In this document: one piece after another, positions 12,763 through 23,815 of the stretch
Numbering within the stretch: the stretch's first letter is position 1
How the letters are laid out: each line of letters begins with the position of its first letter
Source of the DNA: Polyodon spathula
Taxonomy: Eukaryota > Chordata > Actinopteri > Acipenseriformes > Polyodontidae
Direction of reading: 5' to 3'
DNA: 64,000 nucleotides
Assembly: GCF_017654505.1 (NCBI RefSeq)
Contig: NC_054538.1
Coordinates: 66,464,678 to 66,528,677, forward strand
The notes under the pieces: generated by a model
What the model saw: the letters and a program-made list of their open reading frames with translations, nothing else
Told to the model about the DNA's origin: nothing
Databases searched by the model: none
Translations under genes and position numbers: made by a program

Positions 12763-13318
12763 CATGGCAGACCGCAAAAAACAAGTCGATGCGGTGGACA
12801 GAGTGAGAAAAGGTTAAACTGAAGCTGCAGTTTCTAGATATAAATGTTGCAGAATTGACATTGCATGAATGGCTAAAAGAGGAAGAAAAACTAAGGGAAA
12901 AAAAGCACTGCACGTAAAGACAAAGAATTAGACAGTGCTTTATTCACTTGGGTCGTGCAGGAGTGTCAACAGAGAGTCTCGATCTGTGGCAAAATATTGC
13001 GAGAGCAGGCAGAGAAATTTAACAGGGAGTTAGGCAGTCCACCTGATTTTAAAGCAAGCATTGGTAGCTGCAGCACTTTCAGTAGAGGTATGCTATCAGT
13101 CAGGTTTCAGTAGAGGCATGCCATCAGTCAAGTTTCAGTAGAGGCATGCCATCTGTCAGGTTTCAGTAGAGGCATGCCATCAGTCAGGTTTCCATAGGCG
13201 GGGAAATAAAATCTAACCAATCATGAAGCTGCAGAATCCTTTGCAGAACAATTAAAAAAGTAATGCCTGATGGTGGATACTCTGAAGATCAGATATACAC
13301 TGCTGTGCACAAGTCTTA
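12763..13318 (+). pseudogene. Tigger/pogo-type transposase N-terminus (CENPB/Tc5 DNA-binding) relic
   Basis: In order: a psq/CENPB-N-like helix-turn-helix ending in 'LHEWLKEEEKLR' (about 12860-12895); a Tc5/CENPB second helix-turn-helix block 'KELDSALFTWVVQE' to 'AEKFNRELGSPPDFKAS' (12919-13060); then, after a minisatellite, 'NHEAAESFAEQLKK' and 'VMPDGGYSEDQIY' (13220-13300). The last piece directly precedes the catalytic 'NADETG' of Tigger elements, which is absent here. Several frameshifts and stops. The family is a nuclear DDE transposase that inserts at TA. Only the DNA-binding half survives; downstream, 'actgctgtgcacaagtctta' at 13300-13319 looks like the TIR of another Tc1-like element that cut it off. 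Confidence 0.75.
13078..13192 (+). repeat. 28-bp tandem repeat inside the Tigger relic
   Basis: About four units of 'tttcagtagaggcatgcc' + 'atcagtcagg', period 28 bp, with one or two substitutions each. It sits exactly between two conserved blocks of the transposase relic, so it expanded after, or helped cause, its inactivation. Confidence 0.9.
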
Positions 13319-14796
13319 GACATGTTGTATTTTTCTACTCTGATTACCTGCATTAATATGAGTTAATGGGGCTGGATAGGAACCAGTAACCTCACAATCT
13401 CGAGCACATGCAGTGATCTTCAGTTGCAGACACTTTATTAAATTTAAACCATTACTGCCTTTCATCCTCATCAAGACAGCGAGTATTGAAGTGGGAGACA
13501 TTATGCTTCTCTTCGTGTTCGTTTGCCTTGGACTGTGGCCCCTGGTTACCTTTCACAAAGACAGCCTTGCTTTGACCGCCAGTGATTCACTCTTTTCGTA
13601 CGTTAGTTCGTAAGGTTGAAAATAAGAATATACTAAAGGCTAAATATTCAATCTTAAAATAGATCACTTTTTCATGTATCTACAATATGAAGTCCCAAAA
13701 GTGTTTCTCTGCTTCAGGCAACAAAAAAAAAAAAAAAAAAATTCTATCAGGTTCCAAACTCCTAGACACCATGCAAGTACACAGCTGGGCATGACTATAG
13801 ACTAGCAGGATTGTCAGAAGAATCACTGTGAATACTGACTGCTGCTAATGATAATTGAGAAACAGCATGTTCCTTCAGGTGTAACCTGTAACTATATTTA
13901 TCCTACATTCTGAGTGAACTAATTATTTAATCAGAATAGTATGACACCCATCTGCTACATCTTTGTGTTGTTTTTGCAACAAAATGTTAATGCACAATCT
14001 ACGACTACTAGTACTGTATAGTCATGCTTATAGTTTACTGAATTTCACATCTGCAATGTCACCATGTCAGTTCTGTACATGCAGTACTGACCAGAGGGGT
14101 GGAAAGGGGGGACTACTGTACCCCAGAATTACAAGTTTTTGTTTTTATTAATTTACAGGATAATTTAGTGAGTAAAATAATAACTGCAAACTTTCTACAG
14201 ACCTGATTGACAGCAAATCTGCGAGTTGGAAGAGGCTGTACTTCAAAATCGTAAGCACCTATCAACGACCTCCACACTGTGTATCAAACGCAGCAGAGCG
14301 AGTAGGGACGCAATGCAACAAGTAATTCTGAAGTAGGGTGGTCAAACGTATTTTTAGATTTAAACAGAAAATGATCTAAATGGAACGGAATCAGTTTTAA
14401 CCCAAAGATATCTGATTTTTTTGGTAGAAGTAAAGTCGAACACACACGTAGGGCTTGAAGTTTTTGGATTTGACTTTTGATCAGGTGACGCTCCTTCAAA
14501 CAAATTGAGCTAATGAAACTCAGAAAAAAAAAATTGTTAATTACAAAACAATCTTTGCCTTTACCTGCACATCTTGCCTGAGTCCTCTTAATTTTATTTC
14601 AAACAGATCTGACAAATTCTGTGAATTGTTCAACCCAATCCAACTTTTAACTCGTATTTCATTTTTGCAGTCGCCTAATTTAATGCTTTGTTTTTGTTAT
14701 TTTCCCCACTAGTTTGACAGATGTCTGGACAGATTATTTTAAGCATAAAAACGAACACCCATTGTGGAGTGTACAATGATAGCAAGTCCTTCAGGT
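13319..14796. other. Spacer with poly-A tract, no gene
   Basis: Contains an (A)n tract at about 13722-13741 and no recognisable coding sequence. A TIR-like start at 13300-13319 suggests a Tc1-like MITE occupying the left part, but I could not find its other end. Confidence 0.4.
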
Positions 14797-16227
14797 GCCT
14801 GTGTCACGGGTAGCATAACAGCGTTAACCAGTATACTAAAAGAATAATTAGCCAACAACGCCACCTTGGCCGAGAGATCTTTTAATTATCCCTACACATG
14901 TTATTTTCGATCCCTGAGGTTCTGCACACACAACAACAACAACATTAATTAAAATTAATAAAACAAACTATTAATTCTCCACAGGGTTAGGTTCACTTTA
15001 AAAATACACACACAAGGAAGCTCCCACTAAAACAAACAAAATACAAAGTCTTGAAATACTACTTGGAGCTACACTCCCACGGGTAAAAAAAACAAAAACA
15101 TTTGATTAATAATCACAGCAAATCCAACAAAGGAGACAAAGTGCAATAATAATGCAGTTTGTAGTTCAGAATCCTGCAAAGGAATAAAATAGATCGAAGA
15201 GTCCAAAAGGGGGGGGGGGGTGTTACTTTCCCCCCACCGACCCTGCCTGAGATCATCGTCCTCCAGGAGGCGTCACACCCGCCAGAACCGTGTTCCAATC
15301 CGACGCCGACTCTAGAGAGGGGAGATCCCAGGAAACCTGGGAAAGATCAAAAAGTAACTTTCAGGAAAGAGAAAATACAGGTAAGCAGGTTCACAATTCC
15401 TCCTAAATCCAGCAAAGCTGGTTACTTCCCTTTAGCTGAACTTGCGCCCTTGCGTGTCTCCACCTGTTTCCCCAGCCCGGATGGAACCCACAGCTCTCTC
15501 CTGAACTCTGGAACTGGTAAGTATCACCGTCGTCAACTGCCCCCAGTGGTGCCTCGGAACAATGCACACGATAAGTAGCTGCTAGACTCCTCCAAGTTGT
15601 ACACATTTAAAGTGGAATCGCACAATGAATGTAATCAGAATACTACCCCCCTTGCTGGTGTCTTTTCAGGTTCCCAGTAACGTATCGCCCCAACCGAGCC
15701 TGCTGCGTTCGTCCCAGTAAGTAGTCCGCTACCACCACACAATACTGTGCCCCTAGCTCTCTCCTTCCTCTTCCCCATCCCACCGGTTCTCAAATCTCAG
15801 AGGGCAGCATGAAGAGAGAACAAACAAAACACAAGGAGCCACACACAAAAAGAAAATACCGGGGCTACCACAATATAACCACTTCCAAATAGTTTCTACA
15901 CTTGTATCCAATCAAAAAAAAAAAAATCTGTTAAAAACAACTCTTTTACATAAAACCATCAGTCTCTTCCTTCTTTGTATAATAGTTATGCACCAGGTAG
16001 AGTCAAATAAGGTGCAGTATACAGACTAGGAGAGAGGTAATACACCCAACAAGAAACAAAAAAAAGAAACAACTGTGGCAAAGATAAACAGTCCCAATCC
16101 AACCACTAAGAAAACAAAGTCCCGAAACAAATGGCTGTATTGCCTGTGCTCCGATGAAGTCCCAGTATCCAAAAAATAATCCAAAAGTTAAAAAGCTCCC
16201 ATTCGTATTCCACACCGCCACTCTTAG

Positions 16228-16281
16228 TTCCTTCTTCTTCTTCTTCTTCTTCTTCTTCTTCTTCTTCTTCTTCTTCTTCTT
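16228..16281. repeat. (TTC)n microsatellite
   Basis: About 18 TTC units, located inside the minus-strand LTR, just downstream of its putative transcription start. Confidence 0.97.
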
Positions 16282-16358
16282 CCAAATATGATTTACTCAG
16301 AGATCATGCCTCCAAGGCTCTCCCTGGTGCTTCCCCTTTCCTGGTTCTCTAGCCACCC

Positions 16359-16368
16359 CTTTATACAA
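16359..16368 (-). promoter_or_regulatory. TATA box of the minus-strand LTR
   Basis: TTGTATAAAG on the minus strand, preceded by a C/G-rich 'AAGGGGAAGGGG' stretch and followed about 30 bp later by the likely start site. Position and direction fit the U3/R junction of the LTR. Confidence 0.5.
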
Positions 16369-16652
16369 CCCCTTCCCCTTGCTCACCCAATCACCGGTCG
16401 TGCAGTGTGCTTAAGGAGGGACCTACTCCACAGTTCTGGTGAAAGTGCAGTGCGGTAGCACAGATATTGCAGTCGAAATAAAAGCAAGGGTTTCAGTGCA
16501 GCAGATTCAACAAAACAATTCACAGTGCACACAGTGAGAAACAAAAATGACAACAACACAAACATCACAAAGCATTTTGGGATATTGGAGGATACACAAA
16601 AAATGCAGTTTGGTATTACAGAGTCCACACTTCTGACAAACCGCACTGCCTG

Positions 16653-17211
16653 ACGAGATCTAATTTAGAACCGGGCTTGAGACTACGCCCTGAGGTAGTA
16701 ACTATGGTATTAAACTCTGCGTAGTGTGGATGCTAACCACATTTAGCCATTTTAAACCAGTTTAAATGCAGCTAACATGGTTTAAAGGTTTAAACGGTTG
16801 TGGACAGGGCCAAAGTCTCGCGGATGCGGATACAATTTTTTGTATCCATGCAGGGCTTTAACAATAATCTCTAAAGACACCATCTCTCACAGTAAATCAT
16901 GTCAAGTGGGAAGCCACTGAGCAGCTGCAGTCTGTACTGTAGTAAAATGTGTAGGTCTTTTTAAAAGGATAATATTTTGTTTACAACATATCAATGCATA
17001 TGCTAAATTAATTTGTCTCGTACTAACATTATACGTTATTCTGCATAAATGTAATTTCGTTTTCTTAGATATTTTTTTAAAAATGTGCTTAGGTTTGTAA
17101 AAGTTTAAATCACTATTCCATTTACGTTAAAGCCAATACTAACAGAATAAAGAAGTTTAGGTGCTTGTTGGTGTTGCAATAATTGAAAGCTAGTAAAGCA
17201 ATATTTTTTGA

Positions 17212-17265
<54 letters not shown>

Positions 17266-17344
17266 TGGTCACCATGTGTGTGGTGGTTCCGTATTTGTGC
17301 ATAAAAAAAAGTTTTTTTTGGGGGACCCAAATTAATGAAACTTG
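16653..17344. other. Spacer with (ATT)n microsatellite
   Basis: Includes an (ATT)n run at 17211-17262 and a block of 'GTTTAAA/TTTAAAC' half-palindromes at 16740-16800 that may be part of a small DNA element. No gene. Confidence 0.5.
17211..17262. repeat. (ATT)n microsatellite
   Basis: About 17 ATT units. Confidence 0.95.
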
Positions 17345-19800
17345 TTAATGTTTACTTGTAAACAGTGTGGTCAGGTACTTAAAAATAAAAAGTACTCGTT
17401 AAACATTACAAGATACATAGAAATGAATGGAAGATTACATTCCTGTGTGGTGTGCTGTGCAAGAGTGTAATCAATTTTTTAAAATTTTTTTTTACCTACT
17501 CCGGTTTTAGAAGTCCCATTCTTTGTGTTCATGCTAAACATTGTAAAATTACAAATCCTGTATGATTTAGGAGTGTATGAGTTCCTTTGAAATGCTTCAT
17601 TTCTTTTTGTGATAAAATATGCCAAGATTTGCAAGAACTGCTTGTGCCCCTAAGGACTCATCTTCAAGAGGGTTCCACAATTAAATGTCCCTTTAATGAA
17701 TGTGCTAAAACTTTTCAGAAAAAGTCATTGTTTTCTGCACCTTTGACAAGGTGTCACAGAAACTGGTCTGTTGAAAGGGTGCGCCCCCCACCCCCAGCTT
17801 ATTATTAGTGAATGCTTGGATACTCCAGAACCATCTACTTCAGATCTTATAATGTATGGATTGCTCAGATGAAGAGGGTGAATTTGGGAGTGCTTTCGAA
17901 GATCCTGAACTCAATACAGATTTGTACCTGAGTAATATTTATATTTTTTTTACTTAAAATTACAAGCCAAATATTTGCTTCCATCTTCTACAATTCAGTG
18001 AAATCATAAAAAGCATACAAGATATTCACAGCCTAGGTCAGTCATAACTTTGTGGTAAATTGATACATTCACTTACAGATAAATGTAAACTGTCTGATGA
18101 AATTGCTAGACAAATTGTATGTGAGATTGAGAAAAATGTTCTTCTCAGGGGTAGCCATGGCAGTGCATTAAGGTCTGAGCGCTGCAGACGAGCATTGTAT
18201 AAAACATGTTTTAACTATGTTAACCCAGAAAGCATTTATCTAAACCAAGAGGAAACCAGAAAACTCAAGTTTTGTCAGTATGTACTCATTACAAGTACAC
18301 ACCAAACTTTGTTTAAAAACAAATTTGTACATGATGAATATTCCATCTCATGTGCATCCGTGCAAAGGTTTTGTGTGTTATCACATATGGCAAAGTCTTC
18401 AAATTAATGGTAAAAGACATCACAGCATTAAGATTAATTCTTTATGAAGACACATTTGAGGTGGTGACTCCACTTGGGAAAAAAAACTAAAATACTTGCT
18501 GTATATTACACACTAGGTAACTTTCAGCCACACAATCGATCAAATATAGATCACATGCAGTGAGTTCTTCTGTGTCATGACAATGACTTTCATACATTTG
18601 GAATTTTTTTAACAGTTAATTGCTGAAATAAAAGATTTGGAATCCACTAGAACTAAGCTTTATGATGGTCACATTGTTAACAGAACGCTGCACAGCATTG
18701 TTGGAGACACATTTCGTTGGTGGTTTTTCTGAAAATTTCAGTACTAGTCAATATTTTTGCAGGTATTGTCTTCTAAATAGGAAAGATTTTCATGAAAGTT
18801 TGCCATATGCCACTGGTGTGAAGCGGTCAAAAGACTCATATAAGGCAGCTGTTGACCTGGAAACAACAAACCCAGAACACAATGGTGTCAAATTTGATTC
18901 ATTGTTTAATTCTCTTGAACACTTTTATGTGTGCAATCCAGGACTACCACCTTATTTGGTGCATGGTTTATTTGAGGGAATTGTGTTGTATGATCTTGCA
19001 GTGTACACTAAGCACTTTATTTAGGAAAAGTACTTCAGATGCTCCCATTTAAATCACAGGAATCGACTATCTGGGGTCTGAAGTGAATGTTAAAGGGAAA
19101 AAACTCGGAGGACATGCATCCCAAAACTGGTGTTTGTTAAGATTATTTCCTTTACTTGTTGAGAACAAAATAGAGCCACAAGATAAAGAGGCACGGGTTG
19201 CATACCTTGATGAACTCATAGAGGAGTACTTGGAGCACAGAAAGTGTCTATACACCTCTAATTTTGGATTTTGGCCCTTTAATTCGGCTATGGTCAATGC
19301 GATGTTAAAATTAAGCATTCATATTTTAAAAGATGTGCTAGAAATCTGCATAACTTAAATCTGCCATTATTGTTTGTTTTTTTAGTTTTGTGTGTTAATA
19401 AATACTGAGTGCCGTGCTGGCGTGTTTCACTGCTCTTCTGTGTCTCCGTGCCTCCATTCCAAATCTCACCTGCCTGTCTGCCTGCTTCAGTGCAGGAACA
19501 ACACATAACAATGCCACACATGTACAGTGAAGAAAATAAAAATGCTGTTAAGGCTATGCAGTTCAATGAAACAATGACAACAGTTTACAAGAAGGGCTTA
19601 TATATTGTTGTTAACAAGGATGATGAAAGTGTATTAGTTGGAAAAATAGCACTAATTCTTCTCCATAATAATAGTTTGTGCTTCCTGGTTCATGTTTCCC
19701 TATGTGTTCATGTGTCCCTATCTCGCCGTCTTTTGCTCGGTCTCACACCTATTCTGTTTGTTGGAAAATGCTCAGCTGAAATGTCTTTTGGAAAGTGATA
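17345..19800 (+). pseudogene. C2H2 zinc-finger + transposase-like protein of the multicopy fish family
   Basis: Blocks occur in the order of a large multicopy protein family of fish and invertebrate genomes. First, N-terminal C2H2 fingers: 'CKQCGQVLKNKKYSLN' near 17365 and 'IKCPFNECAKTFQKKSLFSA' near 17680. Then 'RRALYKTCFNYVNPESIYL' (18190-18245), and 'NFSTSQYFCRYCLLNRKDFH' and 'NGVKFDSLFNSLEHFYVCNP' (18735-18945). Then 'GLPPYLVHGLFEGIVLYDLA' (18945-19005), 'KKLGGHASQNWCLLRLFPLL' (19099-19160) and 'LIEEYLEHRKCLY' (19210-19255). Last come 'KHSYFKRCARNLHNLNLPLL' (frame-shifted, 19312-19372) and 'VYKKGLYIVVNKDDESVLVG' (19580-19640). At least six frameshifts or stops, an internal deletion after 19190 and a foreign insertion at about 19380-19490. 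The H-x-LFEG-V-x-YDL block resembles the transposase core of CACTA/Tnp2-like elements; I infer a domesticated or transposon-borne gene. No longer functional. Confidence 0.8.
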
Positions 19801-20025
19801 TTCTAGACTTCTAGTTTACAGAGTACAGGGATTAAAAATATCACTAAAAAACAGTGTGTGTTAGCTAGTAAGAAGATATGTGCAAAGGCTGTCAGAATAT
19901 TTGAGATATGAACTGGGTTATTGTCCCATATACAACCTGCAGTAGTTGCCAAGTTGTTTTTTTCATAGCAATAATTCAGATTTGTATTCTCACCCCTCAT
20001 TCCATTACTCTCTGTGTTTTCGCAG

Positions 20026-20313
20026 AAAAAAAAAATAATATTGATAGTTTCCCAGATGTAGGATTTAAAATGCCTGCTATGCTATATATTTTTAGAGATA
20101 ATAAAACTGAAGTTATGGATGGGTCAGTAGAAAAAAGTGTAAAGTAGTTGCTACCAAACATTCCCTCTCAACTTTTAAAATCTGTGCTGGAGAAATGACA
20201 TGAGACTGGAGCAGAACAGCTGGAGGACTTGGAGCTTATGAAAGTGGAGGACCTTATGTGACTTCTTCGACCAATTGAGGCGAGACAATTGATAAGCTTA
20301 TGGAAGGGAAATG
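20026..20313 (+). pseudogene. SAM-domain exon (SAMD3-like gene), with intact splice sites
   Basis: Begins after a good acceptor (a pyrimidine tract ending TTTTCGCAG at 20025) and ends at a consensus donor, AATG^GTAAGT, at 20313/20314. The translation includes 'GFKMPAMLYIFRDNKTEVMD', then a SAM-like stretch 'LLPNIPSQLLKSVLEK', 'GAEQLEDLELMKVEDL' and 'LLRPIEARQLISLWKG'. That is the five-helix pattern and LRPIEAR motif seen in SAMD3-like fish proteins. SAM domains mediate protein-protein association. Three stops (one each in the linker, helix 2 and helix 3-4) disable it. The next exon of the same gene is at 21107. Confidence 0.7.
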
Positions 20314-20479
20314 GTAAGTTGTTTTTTTTTTAAATATATCTTTTCTTATAAATCTTTATTTATTTTACATTTTTCAAGAAATATAATATGTAAAATACAT
20401 GGTTATGCAGTAAATATAATTAATTCAAAACAAACTGAAAATAGCTTTACATTCTAATTCTAGTTTGTGAGGCGTGTGA

Positions 20480-20960
20480 GTAAAAATGGATTTTCCAGAC
20501 AGTGATTTACGTGTAAAAATTAAAATTTTATTTAATATTACACGGAAAAAAAAGAAAAATAATAAAGAAGGATGTGAGGGAGGGAGTGCTGGAGTAATCA
20601 AAAATAAAGGAACGGTAGCCTCTTAGTCCTCTTCGCGCTCTGCTTAAATCCAAAAATAAAACAAAAAGGAATAAAAACAGAAAAGAGCCAAGTTAGTAAG
20701 GCCTCCGTTCGTGACACAGTCCATAACTCCCACGTACTTCCCTCCAGCCTTTTTTCCCCTGCCTCTATTCCTTAGGACCAACCCCGAACACAGTAGCACG
20801 TTCCCTTTAGTATGCAAACCCCGCCCCGGTAGTCAGTGGATCACCAATCCCAAACTGACAGGTATCCTTAATTTCACTTGACTCCAGTGGCTGGAATTTA
20901 CATACTCGTACTTCCGCCCCTCACCAAGGTGCCGCCCCTCAAAAAGATGACTTTTGTCAT
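20480..20960. repeat. LTR-like interspersed repeat inside the intron
   Basis: The intron between the SAM exon and the next exon contains a block with a change in texture: 'ttttatttaatatta' then A-rich, then a C-rich stretch ('cttccctccagccttttttcc', 'ccccgccccggtag'), resembling a minus-strand LTR (U5 at left, U3 at right). No flanking duplication found, so boundaries are approximate. Confidence 0.35.
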
Positions 20961-21106
20961 GGTCACAAGACCTTGGTAAGGGAAGTCCCGAGTTGGTTTG
21001 ATGCCTTCTACTGTTGGGAGGCTGAATTGCAGACCGAAACCCCTTTGACTCATCACATAGTTCTTAAACTGAAATTGGCATTCATTTTTCTCATTTTTCC
21101 TACTAG

Positions 21107-22600
21107 TTGGAGAGCTTGTGGCTTTGGCATCATCTGTCAGTTTAATTTCATTTTGGATTCGAGCTCCACATCTACGCCAACTCAAGTTTTCTTTACTATA
21201 GACCCTGCATGGGCTCTCAACCTCCAAATTCCATGGGATGATTTCCCGAAGCCTGTAATGAGATCTCTATTGAAGGGAGAAAGATCACAATCAAGCCACC
21301 GCAGGGAGATGGTGAGAATCTTAGTCTCCAAAATAATAAAAATAAACAAATGGCCCTCATACAAACAGCTGCCTGAAATTGCTAGGAAAATGATGTGCAA
21401 ATACCCCAAGTCACTGCAAGATCTTATTGATGGAACAGTTATTGGCAGTGACTTCCTTTTGAAACTACTTATTTCTCGAACTGAAAATGTCAAGAGGCCA
21501 TAATAATTCAAGAAAAAGAATACTTCAGCAGAGCAGCTCTCATGATGTGGAACATGCCAAAAAAAATCCAGCTCCAGGACAGTTACAGCTGTATAAATTG
21601 GGAGCTGGAAGAACACTACACCCAAATAGAAAAGAAGTAGGATCTAAAATCACTGTTCATCTTTGGAAGAAGCAACTGGGACATTACAGACATATGCAAC
21701 AAAATGGAGGATACATACTTTTTGCAAAGGAAGACCATAAATGCTGGGACACTGTCACAAAGACGGTAGGAGTGGGGGACGTCAGACCAGAAACAGGAAC
21801 CAGGAATAAACAGAGAGGTGGAGTTTGGGGGAACAGATAAAAAGGTTGTAACAAACAAAAACACAGGACACGGCACTGGTAGCCAAAATAAACAGACAAA
21901 CAAAACAGACTAACACTAAACAACACGGTGAGCTGATATTTTACATTATGTTATTGTTTTATTATTAATAACACACCCATTCTCCACTCACCGGACACAC
22001 AACCCCGAGTGAGTGAAAACTTGCTGCTTTTATGCAGCTGTACCGAGACTCGATTGCTAATCAATCATTCAGTTGGAGTCGCGGTACAACTGCACGTGAA
22101 TTAATAAAGTGCAATTTCCTGTGCTCACATATTATTACTTTTTATTTGCACGTGAAGTGCTGTGCAATCCTCGTGCCTAAATACAAATATACATTTTAAA
22201 CACTCATGTTACACAGACCCGTTTATATCCCGTGTACCAATGACTATACACCAACATTAACATACAACATATAACACAAAATACACACAGGAGCAGGCAC
22301 TTTGCCACTGACACATATACCAAAACATTACAAACAGAATGCCCATTTCTGTTCCAGGAAGTAGGAATGATGGAACACTTCACGCAACTTGTGTGTATTG
22401 ACCTAAAAGAGGCTCTGAAAAACTCACTGGAAAGAAAAGGGAAAAGGCTGACCCAATATATGAAAAGCATTGCCAGCTGCAACAAAGAAATCCAGGCGAT
22501 CCTATCAGACACAGAAAATGCTAAAACTGCTGTTGAGAGCAGTTTCCCTGAAATTCCAGGAATTCTTTTGTATGCTGACATTGTAGATGCTCATTGTTAA
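21107..22600 (+). pseudogene. SAMD3-like C-terminal coding exon, split by a solo LTR
   Basis: Starts after the acceptor CATTTTTCCTACTAG (21106). The first frame reads 'NLQIPWDDFPKPVMRSLLKG' and 'SSHRREMVRILVSKI', then 'KMMCKYPKSLQDLIDGTVIG' and 'LLISRTENVKRP'. This is the conserved block of the fish SAMD3-like family. A frameshift then leads to 'CINWELEEHY', 'DITDICNKMEDTYFLQRKTI' up to 'NAGT' at 21748. There a 557-bp LTR interrupts. The frame resumes after it at 22315 with 'CPFLFQEVGMMEHFTQLV' and 'IDLKEALKNSLERKGKRL', and ends 'LLYADIVDAHC' at 22600. The LTR and its target duplication account for the gap exactly; there are also one stop and at least two frameshifts. Biochemical role of the family unknown to me. 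Confidence 0.8.
21753..22309 (-). mobile_element. Solo LTR, minus strand, 557 bp, target duplication GACAC
   Basis: Left end TGTCACAAAGACGG; GACAC occurs immediately outside both ends (21748-21752 and 22310-22314). About 80-85 percent similar by eye to the solo LTR at 23235-23810 along its whole length (shared 'gctcacatatta', 'tgaagtgctgtgcaatcct', 'tacaaatatacattttaaac', 'acagacccgtttatatcccg'). A less similar relative is at 54144-54560. Minus orientation is inferred from the polyadenylation signal of the sister copy and the primer-binding site of the 54-kb copy. It interrupts a SAMD3-like exon, and no internal retrotransposon sequence remains. Confidence 0.88.
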
Positions 22601-23229
22601 AGTAGAAATGCAAGGACCTGGATTGCTTCTTTACTTCGGGTGCAAATAAAACCTTTGGTTTCCCTTCGGTTTAAACGTCGGTTCATTTAAAGGTTTTTAT
22701 TAATATATTGGTTATAAAATAAAATGTTAGATTAAACCAAATATTATTGCAGCTTGTTAAGGAACTTTTAAAAATGACTGTCATTTAATTATGTGGAGCT
22801 ACCTAAGGATTTTACTTTTGTTTTGTTACAAGAGACATAAATATGCACAAGCCTTAATTTCATGCACCTGTTGGTGTGATTTTGCAATACTATGTGTGGT
22901 CAGACTTTCTCGTTGATTCTTTTAAACTGTAGAGCATGCTACACAGCCTAGTTGTACTCCCTTAATGTTTACTATGTGTACAAAGCCTTGAGCACTCACA
23001 TACCTTGTGACAGGAGTGGAAGTGCACAGACTAGATGCAGTTGTACAGAGCTTACACTGCTTAAGGGAAATGCTGCTACATAATAAATACTGTTGGTTAT
23101 GTATTAAGTTTTAAACATTTGTCTTATTTAATTTGAGGAGCTTCTGTGCGGGCAGCAGAGCATTTTATCCCGTCCATTGATAAGATCATTGTCAATAACA
23201 ACATTGAAAATGTCTTTGTGGGGTTCTGC
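22601..23229. other. 3' flank of the SAMD3-like pseudogene
   Basis: Mostly AT-rich. The last 90 bp (23140-23229) may be coding-derived ('AAEHFIPSIDKIIVNN', 'IENVFVGFCML'), continuing after the next LTR as 'FEVRICFRRDIKPNIM'. That would mean the second LTR also split an exon-like sequence, but I cannot place these residues in a family. Confidence 0.4.
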
Positions 23230-23234
23230 ATGCT

Positions 23235-23810
23235 TGTCACAAAGACTGCCGAAGTGGGCGGCGTCAGAACCAGGAAAAGAAATGAACACAAAGACAGATG
23301 ATGTGAAATGATGATGGCGCTTGCTTGCGCCGGTTTATTGAAATGAAACAGTTGAACAAACAGAAACAACAGGACACGGCACTCTATGCCAAAATAAAAA
23401 GACAAACAAAAACAGACAAATACTAAACAAAAATGCGGTGAGCAGATATTTGACTATTCTTATTATAATCACAATTACTACCTCTGTCTCCTATCCCGTT
23501 CTCCACTCACCGAACACCCAACCCCGAGTGGGTGAAAACCGAGACTCGATTGCTAATCAATCATTCAATTGGAGTTGCGGTACATCTGCACGTGAATTAA
23601 TAAAGTGCAATTCCCCGTGCTCACATATTACTTTTTACTTGCATGTGAAGTGCTGTGCAATCCTCATGCCTAAATACAAATATACATTTTAAACACTTGT
23701 GTTACACAGACCCGTTTATATCCCGTGTACCAATGACTATACACCAACATTTAACACATCACATGCAACACATAACAGAAAATACACACTGGGGCGGGCA
23801 CTTCGTCGCA
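23235..23810 (-). mobile_element. Solo LTR, minus strand, 576 bp, target duplication ATGCT
   Basis: Left end TGTCACAAAGACTGCC, right end GGGCACTTCGTCGCA, with ATGCT duplicated at 23230-23234 and 23811-23815. On the minus strand CAATAAACC at about 23340-23332 is the polyadenylation signal, followed by a short R/U5 ending CTTTGTGACA. Same family and orientation as 21753-22309, but the different target duplication shows an independent insertion rather than a pair of LTRs of one provirus. Confidence 0.9.
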
Positions 23811-23815
23811 ATGCT

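Larger units (their letters stand above)
14802..16647 (-). mobile_element. Long LTR or LTR-bounded element, minus strand, 1846 bp
   Basis: Flanked by the 5-bp direct repeat GCCTG (14797-14801 and 16648-16652). The plus-strand left end is TGTCACGGG, so the minus-strand 3' end is CCCGTGACA, as in other LTRs in this window. On the minus strand a core promoter lies near the other end: TATA box at 16368-16359 and a GGGGTGGCTAGAGAACC start region, as expected of a U3/R junction. It has no long frame, no primer-binding site and no internal coding region. A 1.85-kb solo LTR is long but not unusual for fish ERV/gypsy elements. The other end (…CCGCACT on the plus strand) is not the canonical CA, so this end is less certain. 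Confidence 0.55.

Noticed and set aside
12445..13192. CRISPR-like array of regularly spaced repeats
   Set aside because: Head-to-tail minisatellites (43 and 28 bp) without unique spacers, in a vertebrate genome.
21616..21926. Minus-strand frames rich in Phe/Leu/Cys across the LTR border
   Set aside because: Antisense shadows of the SAMD3-like exon and the LTR.
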